64,000 nucleotides of DNA from Monosporascus cannonballus (lineage: Eukaryota; Ascomycota; Sordariomycetes; Xylariales): positions 62,001 to 126,000 of the forward strand of contig QJNS01000218.1 of assembly GCA_004154925.1 (NCBI GenBank), written 5' to 3'. The position numbers and the translations under genes are program-made. The notes below the pieces were generated by a model that did not search any database, was not told where the DNA came from, and saw nothing but the letters and a program-made list of their open reading frames with translations. Each line of letters opens with the position of its first letter. Position 1 is the stretch's first letter. Shown piece after piece: positions 32,978-45,820 of the stretch.

Positions 32978-35887
32978 GTGTCTATAACGCCATCCCCTAC
33001 CCTCTTTGCCTTTCTCCTTTCTATGATCCCTTCCCCCATCCTACCTTCGCATCCCTTTTTGACGTAAACTTTCTTCGGGTATCTCTGCTTCCTGCATCAC
33101 AGCTTCCTACATGTCATGTCACGTCACAGCCTCCCATCCTCTTGCATGGAACATGTTTCTGATGTGTTCTCGAGGGATGGTACTTGATCCTCTTGTAACG
33201 ACATCTTTCTGATGGATTTTTAAAGGGATACGGCTTAAGCGACCAAGAATGTATGACGTATATGAATACCCATGAGGTATATCCTGCCCGCCTTGTTTCG
33301 CTCTTCATCATGTTCTTCTTCAGAGCTATCACGTTGCATTCTTTTGTTGAGCACATAGGCTAATATGCATAGAAATTAAAAGATCGATGTGACGAATCTC
33401 GGACTTTCTTTAGGGCTACCCTCGATTTCTCTTTATCGCTGGGCTTTATGGGATTTTTAATTGGATGGCCGCCTATTGAAATAATGGAAGCTATAATGTG
33501 CGGAATGAGCTCTCGGCGCATGAAAACAAGATATTAAATTTTCATGACGTCTCGCCGATAGATTTTTTAGTTGTCTCTATATGGCCATGTAATAAGCATA
33601 TATCTTTAAACACTTGCTTAACCGACCGCTCAAGTTCAACAAATGAATATCGATCCCAAGGCCTGTAATGATACGGCTTTGGACGCAGGGTAAAGAGGTG
33701 TGTGTACTGTTGCACCCACCGCCGGCGCAGTCACCACCAACCACATCCTTAGCCCTACCCTATCTGGAGTTTCTGGGCAGGCCCACAGCGCCTAAAGCTT
33801 GTCCCTAAACGTTGTTTTTTTGGGAGCTTGTCTTATCTCGGGGGCATTCAAACAAATGGTCGAGGGTGCAAGGGTCAAATCAACTAATAGAAGCTCCGGC
33901 TTCTTGTTTGGGTCTTATCCGGATATCTCGAATGCATCGGCCCGAACAATGCGACCCCCAAATCTATGCTGCTCTGTGCATATCGGAAGAACATGCCCTC
34001 ATCGCCCTGAAAACATGGCCTCGTCCTGTATCCGGACGTCTCGTGACGCAATTCGAGCTGCACGTACGCGATGAATGATGAAGCTCCATCGTGCACACCC
34101 CGTGCATGATCACATGCGCTGTTTACGCTTTTCTTCAGTGGGATGATCCGTCTGGAAGGCCTAGAGCCAGAGGTCCTCTGTCTGCCGTTTTCGCGACCCT
34201 CTGGCTAAGGGTTGTGGCCATATCCTGTGGGCTATCGCGCTTGTGCCCAATTCTCCCGTCTATCCGTCGAACACCATGTAGCACTACACCAGAAATTTAG
34301 TCGCGGATGAGGCTGTACCGGCGCTTTGAGCACATTACGGGGTTAGCACGTGTAGGCAATATCCCTCCCAGACCACGAGGCAGACATGCGCTGGGCGGCG
34401 ATCACGCCATGTCGTATATGTCAGATCATGTCATATGGCGTGGGGAGTGGATGCAGCCAGCCCGACAGCGCGGGAATTCGCCAATGCGCAGGTTATCGAG
34501 TAGGAGCCGTAGCGCGGAACGAACACCTCCGCGCACGCGACTTGTCGAGTCCGGCCCGCCTCGACACCGTTGGGACATAGCATCAGCTCTAGATCTCTTG
34601 ACTAAACGGGCTGCGACGTTCAGCTTGCCATCCGCTTGATCGGACGAACTACGTACGTTTCATGAGCCCCGGACGGTTTGAGGAATGTGGGAAAGGTATT
34701 TCCAAGAAGCTGGGACTGGCATCCCTTCCCTCTCCTTACGTTAGAGTGCATGGTATATCCGGCTCAGTTCCTGGTGAGGCTAGCTCGAGGAATTTCCTAT
34801 GGTTCTTATTCCGCACCGCGTGGAACCTCGGGTCAGGTTCCGAAGTCGATAATAAAGGTGAGATCTAGGCTGTATCGTCGATAGGGAATGCGTGGGATGG
34901 CCACGATGGGATGGAAAGGACATGAGTCGGTAGGCATGCTGCGCCGTGATGTTTATTCGTCGATAAACGCGGTGCGCTTGTCCTGCTCCAAATTATTACC
35001 AGTAGGAAATAGCGGGTTTGTACTGAGGCACACAGATATTCCCGCGTTGGCTACATATTCGGAAGAGCCGGTCATCTCGTGATCTCGAGCTACTATTCAG
35101 CAAACCCCCCATTTGAGTCCTACCGACTAGGATCTAAAGTGTCCCCATATTGCCTATTCAATATGCCCTCGTTTGTCTCATATTCGATAAATGGTCAGCA
35201 ATCACTGAGCACATCGGGCCTTCGATCCTCAAAGCAGGATGCTTATGTCCGTAAAATATGTAGTGGACCTTGATAGAGGGAAGGCAGCGAGAGCGAGGTC
35301 TCTGCATATGTTGAGTCATTCTACGTTGTGACCTTGTAGTAATGCAACTTCAGCTGATCTGCCGGTATTTGTCACTTCCATATTTGGGATGCGTTTCTCG
35401 TGAGGTGCAGGCCAGAAAAGGTTTCGACTCTACCTATTAGGTTGCTTTACGTTTCAGGCGAGGGCGACGTCGAACAACATATTCAAATCAAACGTCACCG
35501 GCCACAGCTGGGTCCACCTCTATATACCTCTACATATCTTCCCGTTTGAAAGGCATTGCGCGTGAGGATAGACTACCAATCTTCCAAGATACGGCAGTCC
35601 GCGATGCGGTTGCCGCGGATTACCAACACTCGAAGACTACACCATACACGTTGGGGAGAACTCGGATCAACAGCAACAAGAACAACAACCGCACGCGCGT
35701 ATCGTATCACCATCCATACTGTCGTTACCGCCCCAAATTTTCAACTCCACACGAACTCGAGAACATCCACTCAAACTCGCCTCTTCTTTTCTGTAGGTCG
35801 CGTCGCTCCTATCCCCCTCGATTAGTCCAACCCTTACTTATCATCAATAGGCCCCGAACCATCATTCTACTACAACTTATGCCCGCC
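32978..35887. other. Gene-poor interval
   Basis: Nothing recognisable was found on either strand over ~2.9 kb. Several 60-110 codon frames near 33800-34640 overlap in different frames without domain content. The part at 33400-33660 is somewhat AT-rich but not strongly RIP-like. The right end holds the leader of the next small gene. Confidence 0.4.
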
Positions 35888-36214
35888 ATGGATACAGACT
35901 CGGCCATCACGATGCACGAACCGGCCAAGGAGCGGCAAGAAGCCCCTAACCAATCAAATTCCAACCTCATGTTCATGAACGGGGCCATCGCAATGGTCGC
36001 CACCATCATGATCATGCTCTGGTTCATGGTGACCCTCTTCTTCTTCTACCACTTCAGAAAGCCGCTCCGCCAATCGTCGCTCGAGGACGCCATCGAGCTG
36101 TACCAGCTCAAATCGCCGCGGGGCGAGGAACCGGAGCTGTGGATATTCGCCGTGGAAAGGGGCGCTCGCCCACCGCCGGCAGTCGTGGTGGAAGCTGCGC
36201 AAGGAGAGGTTTGA
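35888..36214 (+). CDS. Small single-span membrane protein (hypothetical)
   Basis: A 108-codon frame starts from an ATG in strong context (CCCGCCATGG). The frame stays open upstream, but the 5' part reads like leader sequence. The N-terminus is polar. One clear transmembrane helix follows (AIAMVATIMIMLWFMVTLFF), then a basic HFRKPLRQ and an acidic/Pro-rich tail of about 50 residues. No family was recognised. It could be a real small membrane protein. The GC-rich, biased third positions after 35880 support coding. Confidence 0.45.
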   Translation: MDTDSAITMHEPAKERQEAPNQSNSNLMFMNGAIAMVATIMIMLWFMVTLFFFYHFRKPLRQSSLEDAIELYQLKSPRGEEPELWIFAVERGARPPPAVVVEAAQGEV

Positions 36215-36881
36215 CGCTCTGCAAGCGGGGTTCTCGGGGTCTTCTGGGGGTAGACGATTCACGGTCAGGCGTTACGGTTGTCCGGTTGGCTACCTAGTTC
36301 TTTGCCTTATTGCATGGACCAGGGGACTTTTGTGGTAAATGATGGTGGTCGTCGCTGGGGTACAGGGTCGATGTTCTTTGTTCACTGTTGGTCTGCCAAC
36401 ATTCTGGGCCGGGCGTTCGGTATCGACTGCTAAATGCCCTCTTTGTCTGGGGACAAAGATTTTAGCCCAGCAATTCCAATCAGTTAGGGCCCCTTCCGCT
36501 ACGCAAATCATTGAAACACCACGTCAATTTCAAATGTGTGCCTGAAAGCCTTTCCTCTTTCACCTCCAAACTCACGTCGACTGTCTGATAGAACTGAGAG
36601 TTGGATCCCAATCCGCTGCATCCCGCACCGATAAGCCAACCATAACCTTGTCGTATTGTGACTGTCCTAAGTATCTGATGGGTTGAAGTTAAACAAATCA
36701 CTCCACCAGAACTCTTGCATCAGATGGCCGCTTCAGCTATTGAAAGGGCGCTTGACGGTTCAGACTATCGCATTAAGGCAGACGATCACAGGCTCAGGTT
36801 CGTACCCAGCCTTAATCGTGCGGGGCATCCTACTAACAAAGTCCAAAGTCCCTACCACGGAGCAATAGTCCCATTACTGCA
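36215..36881. other. Intergenic
   Basis: This lies between the two small membrane ORFs. No feature was recognised. Confidence 0.35.
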
Positions 36882-37139
36882 ATGGCCCCAACAGCTACGT
36901 TGTTAGCCAGGGACGAGATAGAATTCCTGGGCTTGTCTCCTGTCGCATCGGCCCTGGTCATAGCGAGTGCGGTGGCTGCAATACTCATCCTCATAATCAT
37001 CATCGGTTACTTTCGACACCAGCGCAAGGATACTCTCGACGCCGAAACCGGCTCCAAAGGATCCAATTCCGATTCCGGGCAAGTCTTCCATGCTCAAATG
37101 CATTTGCCACTACCTAGACATAGGCACACTAGCGTGTGA
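36882..37139 (+). CDS. Small membrane ORF near RIP island (hypothetical)
   Basis: An 85-codon frame has a short polar N-terminus, a strong hydrophobic helix (VASALVIASAVAAILILIII), and then GYFRHQRKDTLDAETG, a stop-transfer-like basic stretch. The last ~20 residues look like read-through. The gene could be the 5' part of a longer gene that was truncated or is spliced. It is the last recognisable coding-like sequence before the AT-rich island. Confidence 0.35.
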   Translation: MAPTATLLARDEIEFLGLSPVASALVIASAVAAILILIIIIGYFRHQRKDTLDAETGSKGSNSDSGQVFHAQMHLPLPRHRHTSV

Positions 37140-38439
37140 CCCATTGGTTTGGTGGCCAGCAGGACGAAGGCTACGATTGTTTGATTGTATTTAAGGGAGA
37201 AACTGACTTAGAGGCGTTGGCAGCCCTGGAGTTGCGAAATGCATATGGTATAGATGCACTGTTGGAGCTCTTTCAGAATAGGGGTAGCTGTCTTGGCACT
37301 GGTAGATCGTGAGCTTGACTACTGCGGCTGCTACAACCGGTCAACTTTCAACATAAAACCACAGCATGGACGTAGTGTCTAAAGCTCGTTGCTCCAATTC
37401 ATATGATGAGGTTGCAAGACTCAGACTTGAACATTTATTATTCTAGTGCATTTATTTCTCAGTCTTACTTTGTGCTACGGCCCTGCTCATCCAACATCCC
37501 ATACCTCGAGAGCACAGTTATAACTTTGTGGAGCATTCCCCCTGTATATTATTGATGTTATGTATTCATAGTACCTATCATGGCGCTCATTTCATAATAT
37601 TGGCAAGGTGTGCAGATTCGTAGCAGCTTAAATTCAGATGAAAATGCTAGATGACTTCCTCCTGTGGAGATAGAATCAGACTTCGTTGAAAAGGGATACC
37701 ATCGGATGTTTGCCCGTGAATAATAAGGTACCTATTTTAAGCAAGATTTACTGTTGGCCGTACAGATGAACTTCGTGTCCTTTGTTCTCATCAGTAAGTG
37801 ATTCCCGTATAGCCATGTTCCAACATGCCAAGACCTAAAGTCTTACAGATACATGACCCTAGACATTTTGAAAACGCCTGTTCTTTTCCGCTTTACACGG
37901 ATATCCACCACCTATCAAATCATACAGTAGATCAATACCCATCGATCATACCTGGTGCTCTGGTAGCCTGATGGCATCCTGGATATCCAAGTATTTATCA
38001 TACCCTAACAAACACAGCCATAAAAGGTAGATAGATTTATCTAGCCTTCATGCAACGTGGCTGACTAGACGCAGGTACTTCCACACGTCAACTATGCCGG
38101 TATCAGAGGACATCACCCCTTCAACTTCGGCCTCGGTTAAGATGCCCCTCCCCCCCCCAATGAACGGGCCAACCCCCCAAACGCGCCACCATTTCCCATA
38201 CAAAATCAACAAAACTGTATATTTCTAGTTAATTAACAAGAATAGATATTGAAAAAGGCCAACGGAATAATAACTAAAACTTTAAAATAAAACTGTAAAT
38301 AAAGTATTATACAAATATATTTTTATTTGTATTACGAAAATTAAGATTGAAACGGCAAAAGTAAAACGTCAAGATTTTCCCATAAAAAGTGTTCCTCATT
38401 TTTAGTCCTCTTTGTATTTTATTATATATTTAGTAAAAG
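37140..38439. other. Intergenic into left edge of AT-rich island
   Basis: Ordinary composition continues to about 38,200. From about 38,220 the sequence becomes strongly AT-rich. The AT-rich flank extends ~200 bp outside the first LTR, consistent with RIP spreading beyond the repeat. A run of C (38146-38156) precedes the border. No gene was seen. Confidence 0.5.
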
Positions 38440-38860
38440 TGTAACGAACCTGTTATACATCCACCTGGAGGTATGAGCAGTATCCGAAATAGGGTTTTGA
38501 TTTGCAGGTAACAATAGGGCGAGGAATAATTTAGTAATCTGTTCGTTAAAAAGATTTAAATACTTTTCTCTTAATTAAAGAACGGTGTAGTTGCCTTTGA
38601 ATTAAAAGCTTAAATTAATAGCTAAAAAGCGAAAATTAAGTAGGTGCTATTTATATAAAAAACCGATTTATTATATATCCCAATTTCATAAAGTGAGTAT
38701 ATCGTAGATCTATGTGATTTATATGATTTGATTAATTTACCAGATTACTTAGATTATATCGTTTAGGTTAAGAACTTTCTTCCGGAATTTAGCCGTGGCG
38801 GCTTTATATTAGGCCTTAAAGGTTGGCCTCCTTAAGATAGGAACCCCTGTTCCTGTAATA
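38440..38860 (-). repeat. LTR of element A (3' LTR)
   Basis: This is a 421 bp direct repeat of 45255-45674. It begins TGTAACGAACCTG and ends CCTGTAATA on the plus strand, the terminal CA having become TA. Differences from the partner are almost all C-to-T or G-to-A. The last ~80 bp (from about 38,780) are less mutated. Confidence 0.92.
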
Positions 38861-38989
38861 TTATTTCCTTTTTCCAAGGATCTTTGTCCCAAAGATAAGA
38901 ACCGTAGGTCGCTACTTTGGTTTGTTGGAGAAAGTTGGAAGCGTTCCAGTTAATTTTACTATAACAGGCCGTATTTAAAAAGAGAAAAA

Positions 38990-39591
38990 AAAAATCTCGA
39001 TTAAATTAACGCGAAACGCGTAATAACCGTACGAATTTTATCGAGAAATTTGGCTTTAAAGTCGTTATTTGTTCAAAGTGTATTTGTTTTAGGGAATTTG
39101 ATTGTTTTTACGTAATAAATATTCCAAATTATGGTTGTTGTACCCGTCGCCAACGTTCGGCTTATAACGTATTAGATATGAACTTTTTGGTAAAAATTAA
39201 GGAGGAACGCGAACGTTTGCAAAAGGAATAATGCGAAATAAAGGATAAATTAATGGAATTTCTGGGTCGATTAAAACGTTTACGTTTTTAGCAAAATATT
39301 TTGCAGAAAAAGGCTTTTGTTATTTTGAAAGAAAATTATGAAATGGATTAGTTAGAAAAATAGGAAAAATTAAAGAAAAAGCAGCGACGTATGGAAATAA
39401 AGCAGGCATAGTTTGTTTCCGAGATAAACGTTATTACGGAAACGTTTATTTCCTTTAATTAGAACGCCGTAAGATTGGATTTAAGTGGAGGACCGTTATC
39501 GCCTATGATTTTGGTCGCGCTGGAGATAGTCGGTTAGGATTTTGGCGGTGGAACGTTTTAATTAGGTTTATCGTATTCGTTAAATAATTAA
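38990..39591 (+). pseudogene. Antisense ORF relic in element A
   Basis: This reads on the strand opposite pol, between the chromodomain and the 3' LTR. In one frame (codons from 39061) it gives a cysteine cluster (CSKCICFREFDC, then CCTRRQRS), a charged coiled coil (KIKEERERLQKE, EIKDKLMEFLGRLKRL, EKLKKKQRRMEIKQA) and a Gly/Leu-rich end (DLSGGPLSPM, DFGGGTF). From 39061 to the final stop there are eight internal stops. All are TAA or TAG, none TGA, and they sit where Gln or Trp would fit, as RIP predicts. It ends at 39591, tail to tail with the pol frame. The pattern recalls zinc-binding, coiled-coil hypothetical proteins seen in fungal retroelements. The function is unknown. Confidence 0.75.
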
Positions 39592-42500
39592 ATAGTTTTT
39601 ATGTATTTTTTTATGTAAATATTTTTCTTATTTAACTAAGTACTAAATTTTGTTTTTAATTATTTTGGAATTTAGTATTTGTTTAATTTCGTATTCGTCA
39701 AAATTTTTTTAAGTTTTAGGTTTGTTTTTAACGGGGCGTTCTTAAGTGCTGGTTTAAGTAAAAAAATGTAGAAAACAGAATGTATTCTTATTTTCTTAGA
39801 TAGCGATAGTCGGTAATTAATTTTGGAAACGATTTTTTTAATCTTAAACGGGCTAAGTTTTTTGAAATCGAACTTATCGCTGGGTCTTTTTGTTTTAATT
39901 CGAGAGATATTCGAGGTCGCATTTTGTTTTTGGCATAATAAGTAAACTTTGTTTTCTTTTGCTAAAATTGGTTTTTTAATTTTTTTTTGTTATAGTACTG
40001 GGTTATTCGTTATTGGAGGAATTGCAATTTATTCTAGAGACGAACCTGGATCGTCTTGATCTTTATCGTTAGTATTTTTGCTTTTAGGGTAATCGTAATA
40101 ATTTTTGGTGCTTTATTAAGCGATTATTTAAGTCGTTCCGTTTTTGCGTTATGTTTATATATAGCCGTATAAAGGGATACGCTTATGTTTTCGTTAATAT
40201 ATATATTATAAGCAATTTGTACTAATAGTAAAAATTTTACCCAATTATTTTGTTAATAATTAACGTAATTTCGAAAATATTATTCCAAAGTTTAATTAAG
40301 TTGTTTTATTTATTTATCCGTTTGAAAATAATACGTTATTAAGAATTTAAATTTAGCATCGATTTGTTTAAAGAAGTTGGTACCGAATTTTAAAGTGAAT
40401 AGCGTATCTTTATTAGAAACGATTTTTTCTAGTATTCCGTATTTATCCAGGTAATGTTTGATAAAGGCGTAAATTAATTGTTTTGCCGTTACGTTTTCTT
40501 TAGAAGGTAAAAAATACCCATATTTGGTAAGTCTGTTAATAATTACCCAGATTCCGTCATATTCGACTTTAGTAATTGGGTTTTTAAAGGGAAGTAGGCT
40601 AATAATAAAGTCCCAAGTTATGGTATTCTATACCTTGTCAGGAATGTTAATGGGTTGTAATAGCCCGTAAGGCTTATGGCGTGTTGCTTTAGCCTTATTG
40701 CAGATATTATAATCTTTAATAACTTTTTTGATTATACGGCGTAGTTTAGGGAAGTTATATCGTTCTTATAGCCGTTTAGTAATTTTAAAGATTTCTTGAT
40801 ATCCGTATAATAGGTTTTCGTAAAATTCTTTTACGAATTATTTTTATTAATCTTTTGGAATATAAATTTTGCTATGGTACAGTAATTAGTCTTTGGGTTA
40901 TTCCTTTAATTGCTGGACCTTTTTTTATTTTTTCTTATTATAAAAATTCCGGAATCGTATTAAAAGTTCTGGAATTAACTTTTTTAGGATTTCGTATAAC
41001 TGTATAGTGTTATTTTAATTGTATTATAACATTTATATGCTTTTTTGGGAATTTTAAAGTCGTAATCGCCTTTACGATTAAGAATATCCGCCTGGATATT
41101 TTCTTTTCTTTTGATATAGTATATTTTAATGTTAAATTTTGATAAAAAATTATTTAAGTCTTATATTTTTTATTTAATTCTTATGCTTTTATGAATCGGG
41201 TAAGGTTTTTGTGATTAAAGTAAATATTAAAAGGTTTTTTTATTTTGTTAAGGAAAGGTTTTTATTCTTTAAAAGCGTTAATAATCGCTAATAATTTTTT
41301 GTCGTAAATTGGATATTTGAATTCTGTATTTCGGAGTACTTTTAAGTAATATGTCACTGGGTACCATTTGTCGTTATGTTTTAATTATTTTAGGATAATA
41401 TTTAATGCGTAATTTAAAATATCCGTCTTTAGGCGTTTCTTTTTGTCAGCGTTAGGTAATCTTATTATGGGTCCGTTGGTAATCGTATTCTTTAAGATTT
41501 GGAACGTTTTTTTTATTTTTTCTAGGAATTCAAATTTTTTTTTTTACATATTCTTTAATAGTAAGTTTCGTTAATAGCCTAACCATATCTCCGTATCCTC
41601 TGATTAAGCTGTGTACGTAACCCGTAAATCCTAAGATCTGCCGGATGTTTATAACGGTTACCTTATTAGGGATAGGTTAGTCCTTAACTGCTTCCATCTT
41701 AAAGCGTTAAATCTAAATTTGGCCGAGAGTAAAAGTATATTTTAAAAAATCCAGTTTTTGTGTATGTTATACGCTTTTAGCTGGGTTAACTCGGATGTTT
41801 GTTTCGTTTAGCGTTTGGAGTACTTAGGTAATTTGCTTTTTGTATTTCTCCAAAGTTTCGGAATAAATAAGGATATTGTCAAGATAGACGAATATAAACT
41901 TATTTAAAAATTTTTTAAATATAATTATAATTAGGTGCTGGAAATTGGCGGAGGCGTTAATAAGTCCTATAGGCATTATTCGGTATTCGTAAAGTTCGTA
42001 TATCGTTCTGAATGCCGTTTTTTATTTTTTTCCTTTGGTCATTTTGATACGGTAATAACCGTTTTGGAAATTAAGTGCAGTAAATTATTTTATTTTGTTA
42101 ACGTTCTTTTTTAACGTATTTATAAAGGTTAAAGGGTACTTATTTTTAATTATAATATTATTTAGCTGTTTGTAGTCGATTATTTTTCTAAAAACCAGAT
42201 CTCCGTTTTTATCGATTTTTTACTTTTTATCTTTGGTTTTTGGTATCATAAGGATGGGATATCTAGCGGAAAAATCAAAAAGTTAAATATATCTTCTTTT
42301 TAAATTAAGTTAAATGCTTTTTTATAAGGCCTTCGACTTATTAAAGTTTATATAGTAAATCTTGTAAAGTTTAGGATGGTATCTTTCCTTAATAGGTATT
42401 TTGTAATCCTATTGGCCGTAAGGTAGCAGTTTATGATTTTTTTTGTCCTTAAACAGTTTCTTGAATCGTCGATACTTAGGTGGTATTATAAAGGCTTAAT

Positions 42501-44950
42501 TCGGAACCTGTACTTCCTTAATTATATAACAAATTTTTTAATAATCCTTTTTAGATAATTTATTTTCCTATAAAAATGTTTAACGTTTCCAATTAATATG
42601 TAAATTGCTGTTTCTAAGTTATGGCATTCCCAAAATAATGTTATACTTAAAGATATCGGCAATATTTAGCGAAATCCGTTCTTGGTATCCTTAAATTTGT
42701 ACGGGGAGTTTTTCAGTTTCCCGAAGGATTTATCCGTTTTCGTACGTAAATAAGCTTCCGTTTACTGTACGTAATTTATAGGATTTTAACTTGTATTTCC
42801 AGGGAATCTGATGTTTTTTTATTACTGCAGAAAAAATAAAATTATTTTCTGCTTTTAAATCGATTATAATTTTAAACGTTTTATTTTTATATCGCAAAGG
42901 AATCTCGATTTGGCTACGTAATCCTTTTATTGTTTCGCATAAGGTCTTATATTTTAGGGCTTTTTAATACCTTATTTTCGAAAACTTTTATCGTTTTTTA
43001 ATTAACGCGGTATATTTGCGAAAAAAAACGTTTCCATTTTCGAACCTTTTTAGCCGTATATTTGGTATAGTGATTATCTATATATTTATACCATTTTTTT
43101 CTGCCTAATTGGTATCTGAAAGTAATTGTTTTCTTTTAGCTTATCTTTCGGTCTTATATTTTTTAAATTATAAGGTCGGAAAAATGTATTTTCGAAGGAG
43201 ATGTTCCCATATTTAAAAGTTCGTATTAAATACAAAGTATCGGGGCATAACATAAATATCCTTGCGATATGGCTTTCCGACTCCGTTTTAAATTGGGATG
43301 TAAATAACAAAACCTAGAGTATTTTGACTATCGGGGGGTTTCTGTATATCTGCACTTATTATTAGGTTCGGTAAATATCTTCTTGTTTTATCCAGGCCAA
43401 AAGTTATTATTTTCCTTGGTTCTAAGATAAACGAAATAGTCGTCGCGGTAATAAGCGGTAAAGTATAACAGGTTATAGAGATTTTCGATATGTACCGAGC
43501 ATTCGGGAAGCTTATACAGTTTCGGAAATAATTGTTTATGGTTATTAACGTCAGGTCGAAATTAACCGTTTTCGTCATATATCTTATATTAAGATGGTTC
43601 GAAATAATAATAACATCTTAACGTTATGGTTATCCTGGAGGCCGTTTATCCTAGATAATATTTATAGGCTTTAACTTTAAAGTCCTAGCAAATGGAATAA
43701 TTTTCGTACTTTAAGATGTTGTTCTAAATTTAAGTGGTTATAATAATAATAAATTTTGGCTAGGAAAAAATCGTGCTAATTTCTTTCTCTTCCTTTTCGG
43801 CCTTATTGTCGGTTTCTTGCTTAATTATTTTAACTTTTTTCTAGGGTTAAGGAATTCCTCCTTTTTTGGAATTTTTTTTTATAAAAAAATAACATTCGTT
43901 CTTGAAATGTCCCTTTTTACCATAATTAAAACATTCCATTTTAGACTTATTTTTCTTAAGCTTTTTCGAAACGGTATTCGCTTTCTTTTAAAGTTTGCCC
44001 TTATTTTTCTTAGTTCGATTATTAGTGCTTTTGTTGTTATTTCGTTTGCCGGTCCCCTTTTTTCGAGATACCGATTAAAAGTGCGGCGGTCGGTAATAAT
44101 AACCTTATCGATATATTTTGCAAAAGATCCTATCTTGGGTTCCATATATATCTTATCCTTAACCTAAGGTTTCAGGCCGTTATAATAAGGATAAAATAAC
44201 GTACTTTTTAATAAGTTTAAAATAGCTGTTAAACGGTTAAATTTGATCGTATATTTAAACGTTAACTTGGTCTAGCGGAAAAAATAAAGTTATTTAATTA
44301 TATATTATTTTTTATTTGGATTTCCGAATAAAGCTTTTATTTTTTCCTTAAAATATTTATATTTATTGAAAATATAATTGGTTATATCCGAGGATTCGTT
44401 AGGATAATTCTGTAAATAATCCTTTATAATAAGTTCAAATTATAGGAAAATGTTTCCGATAAATAATTAAAAAATAACTATTATCTTTTAATAATTCTCC
44501 GTCAAAGAATTCTTATAAAATTTAAAGTAAAATCTGGCCTAAACCAGGAATTCTTCCATATCCGTAAATCCATTATAGGGCTTAGGAGAAATTGGTTTAT
44601 AGCCCTTAATATCTGGTATTCCCTGGTAATTAGGAGGTAAAATAATTCTTTTACGGGTTTGGTTTGTTCCGAATAATAGCAGAATCGAAATTCCCTTTAA
44701 AATTTATTCTGCTCCGAACGAAAATAGTCGAAAACTATTTCCTTAACTTCGTCCTCCGGCTAAGTCAAATTAAGGAAAAACCGGTTTCTTTCTTTTAGCG
44801 AATCGAATGTTCTTTTCTTTTAGGCCTTTAATTTCTTGCGCCAGAAAGTCCAATCTTTCTTCCATAGTAAGTTCTTTTTCTTTTCCCTGTAGGACCTCGG
44901 CCCCATACTTTTTTTAACCCCTCCCTTAGCCATTTTCTTCTCTGACTCCT
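39590..44950 (-). pseudogene. gag-pol relic of element A
   Basis: This gag-pol region (minus strand) is broken by many stops and some frame changes. Readable remnants are a gag N-terminus near 44865 (MEERLDFLAQEIKGLKEKN), the knuckle CFNYGKKGHFKNEC, the RT catalytic strand FVYLDNILIYS, the RNase H core, and the chromodomain EYEIKQILNSKI...YLVK. The RT second catalytic Asp is Asn (GAT to AAT), and a knuckle Cys is Tyr. Both are G-to-A changes. The integrase lies between about 39,700 and 41,000 and is too degraded to place residues. No active product can be made. Confidence 0.88.
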
Positions 44951-45254
44951 TTCTCTAGATTTTAATAATATCCTTAAGGGCCGGGGTAAGTTATTATTTA
45001 AGTTACGAGAATAATTTTTCCTAAAATCGAGTAATAAGAGGTGCTATATTATTAATTAGTTAAACAACTTTTTCGATAAAAGGTAAATTATTTAATCTGG
45101 TTATTGATTTTTCGCTGGTTAATAACGGGGATCGGGTATATTATTTATTTTCTAAATATCATCCTATGATATCGTTTATATTAAGTTTAGAAAAGCTTAT
45201 GCTCTAATTAGGCAGTAAATTATTTGTCGGTTATTAATTAAAGAATTATCAAAA

Positions 45255-45674
45255 TATAACAAACTTATTATATATCTATTTGGAGGTATAAGCAATATCC
45301 GAAATAAGGTTTTGATTTGCAAATAATAATAAGGCGAAAAATAATTTAATAATTTATTTATTAAAAAATTTAAATATTTTTCCCTTAATTAAAAAACGGT
45401 ATAATTACCTTTAAATTAAAAATTTAGATTAATAATTAAGAAACGAAAATTAAATAAATATTATTTACATAAAAAATTAATTTACTATATATTCTAATTT
45501 CATAAAATTAGTGTATCGTAAATCTATGTAATCTATATGATCTGATCAATCCACCAAATCACCTAAATCACATCATCTGGGCCAAGAACTCCCTTCCGGA
45601 GTTCAGCCGTGACGGCTCCACACTAGGCCTTAAAGGTTGGCCTCCTCAAGACAGGAACCCCTGTTCCTGTAACA
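45255..45674 (-). repeat. LTR of element A (5' LTR)
   Basis: This is a 420 bp copy of the LTR, starting TATAACAAAC (TG to TA) and ending CCTGTAACA. It is heavily RIP-mutated over its first ~280 bp. From about 45,541 to the end it is almost unmutated and GC-rich, an abrupt change inside one repeat. Confidence 0.92.
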
Positions 45675-45820
45675 AAAAAGGTTAAAAAACCGAAACAGCA
45701 ATTAAATAGTCATTTTCCTTAAAAAATATATATAAAATATGTCTTTAATATTATTAATGTTAAAATAGTTATGAATTTATTTAAATAATATACACAAGTT
45801 ATATAGCAAATATTTAATTA
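45675..45820. other. AT-rich spacer between two retroelements
   Basis: This is about 145 bp of AT-rich sequence. The last five bases (AATTA, 45816-45820) are the left target-site duplication of element B. Nothing else was recognised. Confidence 0.6.

Larger units (their letters stand above)
38440..45674 (-). mobile_element. Ty3/gypsy chromovirus A, RIP-degraded
   Basis: This is a complete 7.2 kb LTR retrotransposon with coding direction on the minus strand. The LTRs are 38440-38860 (3') and 45255-45674 (5'). A polypurine tract, read on the minus strand as GGAAAAAGGAAATAA, lies directly inside the 3' LTR (38861-38878). In minus-strand order there is a gag coiled region (~44,500-44,900), a CCHC zinc knuckle with one Cys changed to Tyr (43891-43941), reverse transcriptase with YLDN in place of YLDD (41871-41892), RNase H (41,080-41,320; YDKKLLAIINAFKE, then HKNLTRFI), and a chromodomain (39590-39697). 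Flanks are AAAAG and AAAAA, a likely target duplication with one transition. Many stops exist in all frames, so it is dead. The gypsy class follows from domain order (RT, RNase H, integrase, chromodomain). Confidence 0.93.

Noticed and set aside
43817..44167. Plus-strand 116-codon frame in element A
   Set aside because: It overlaps the zinc-knuckle part of gag on the opposite strand, has no internal evidence of its own, and lies outside the conserved antisense position.
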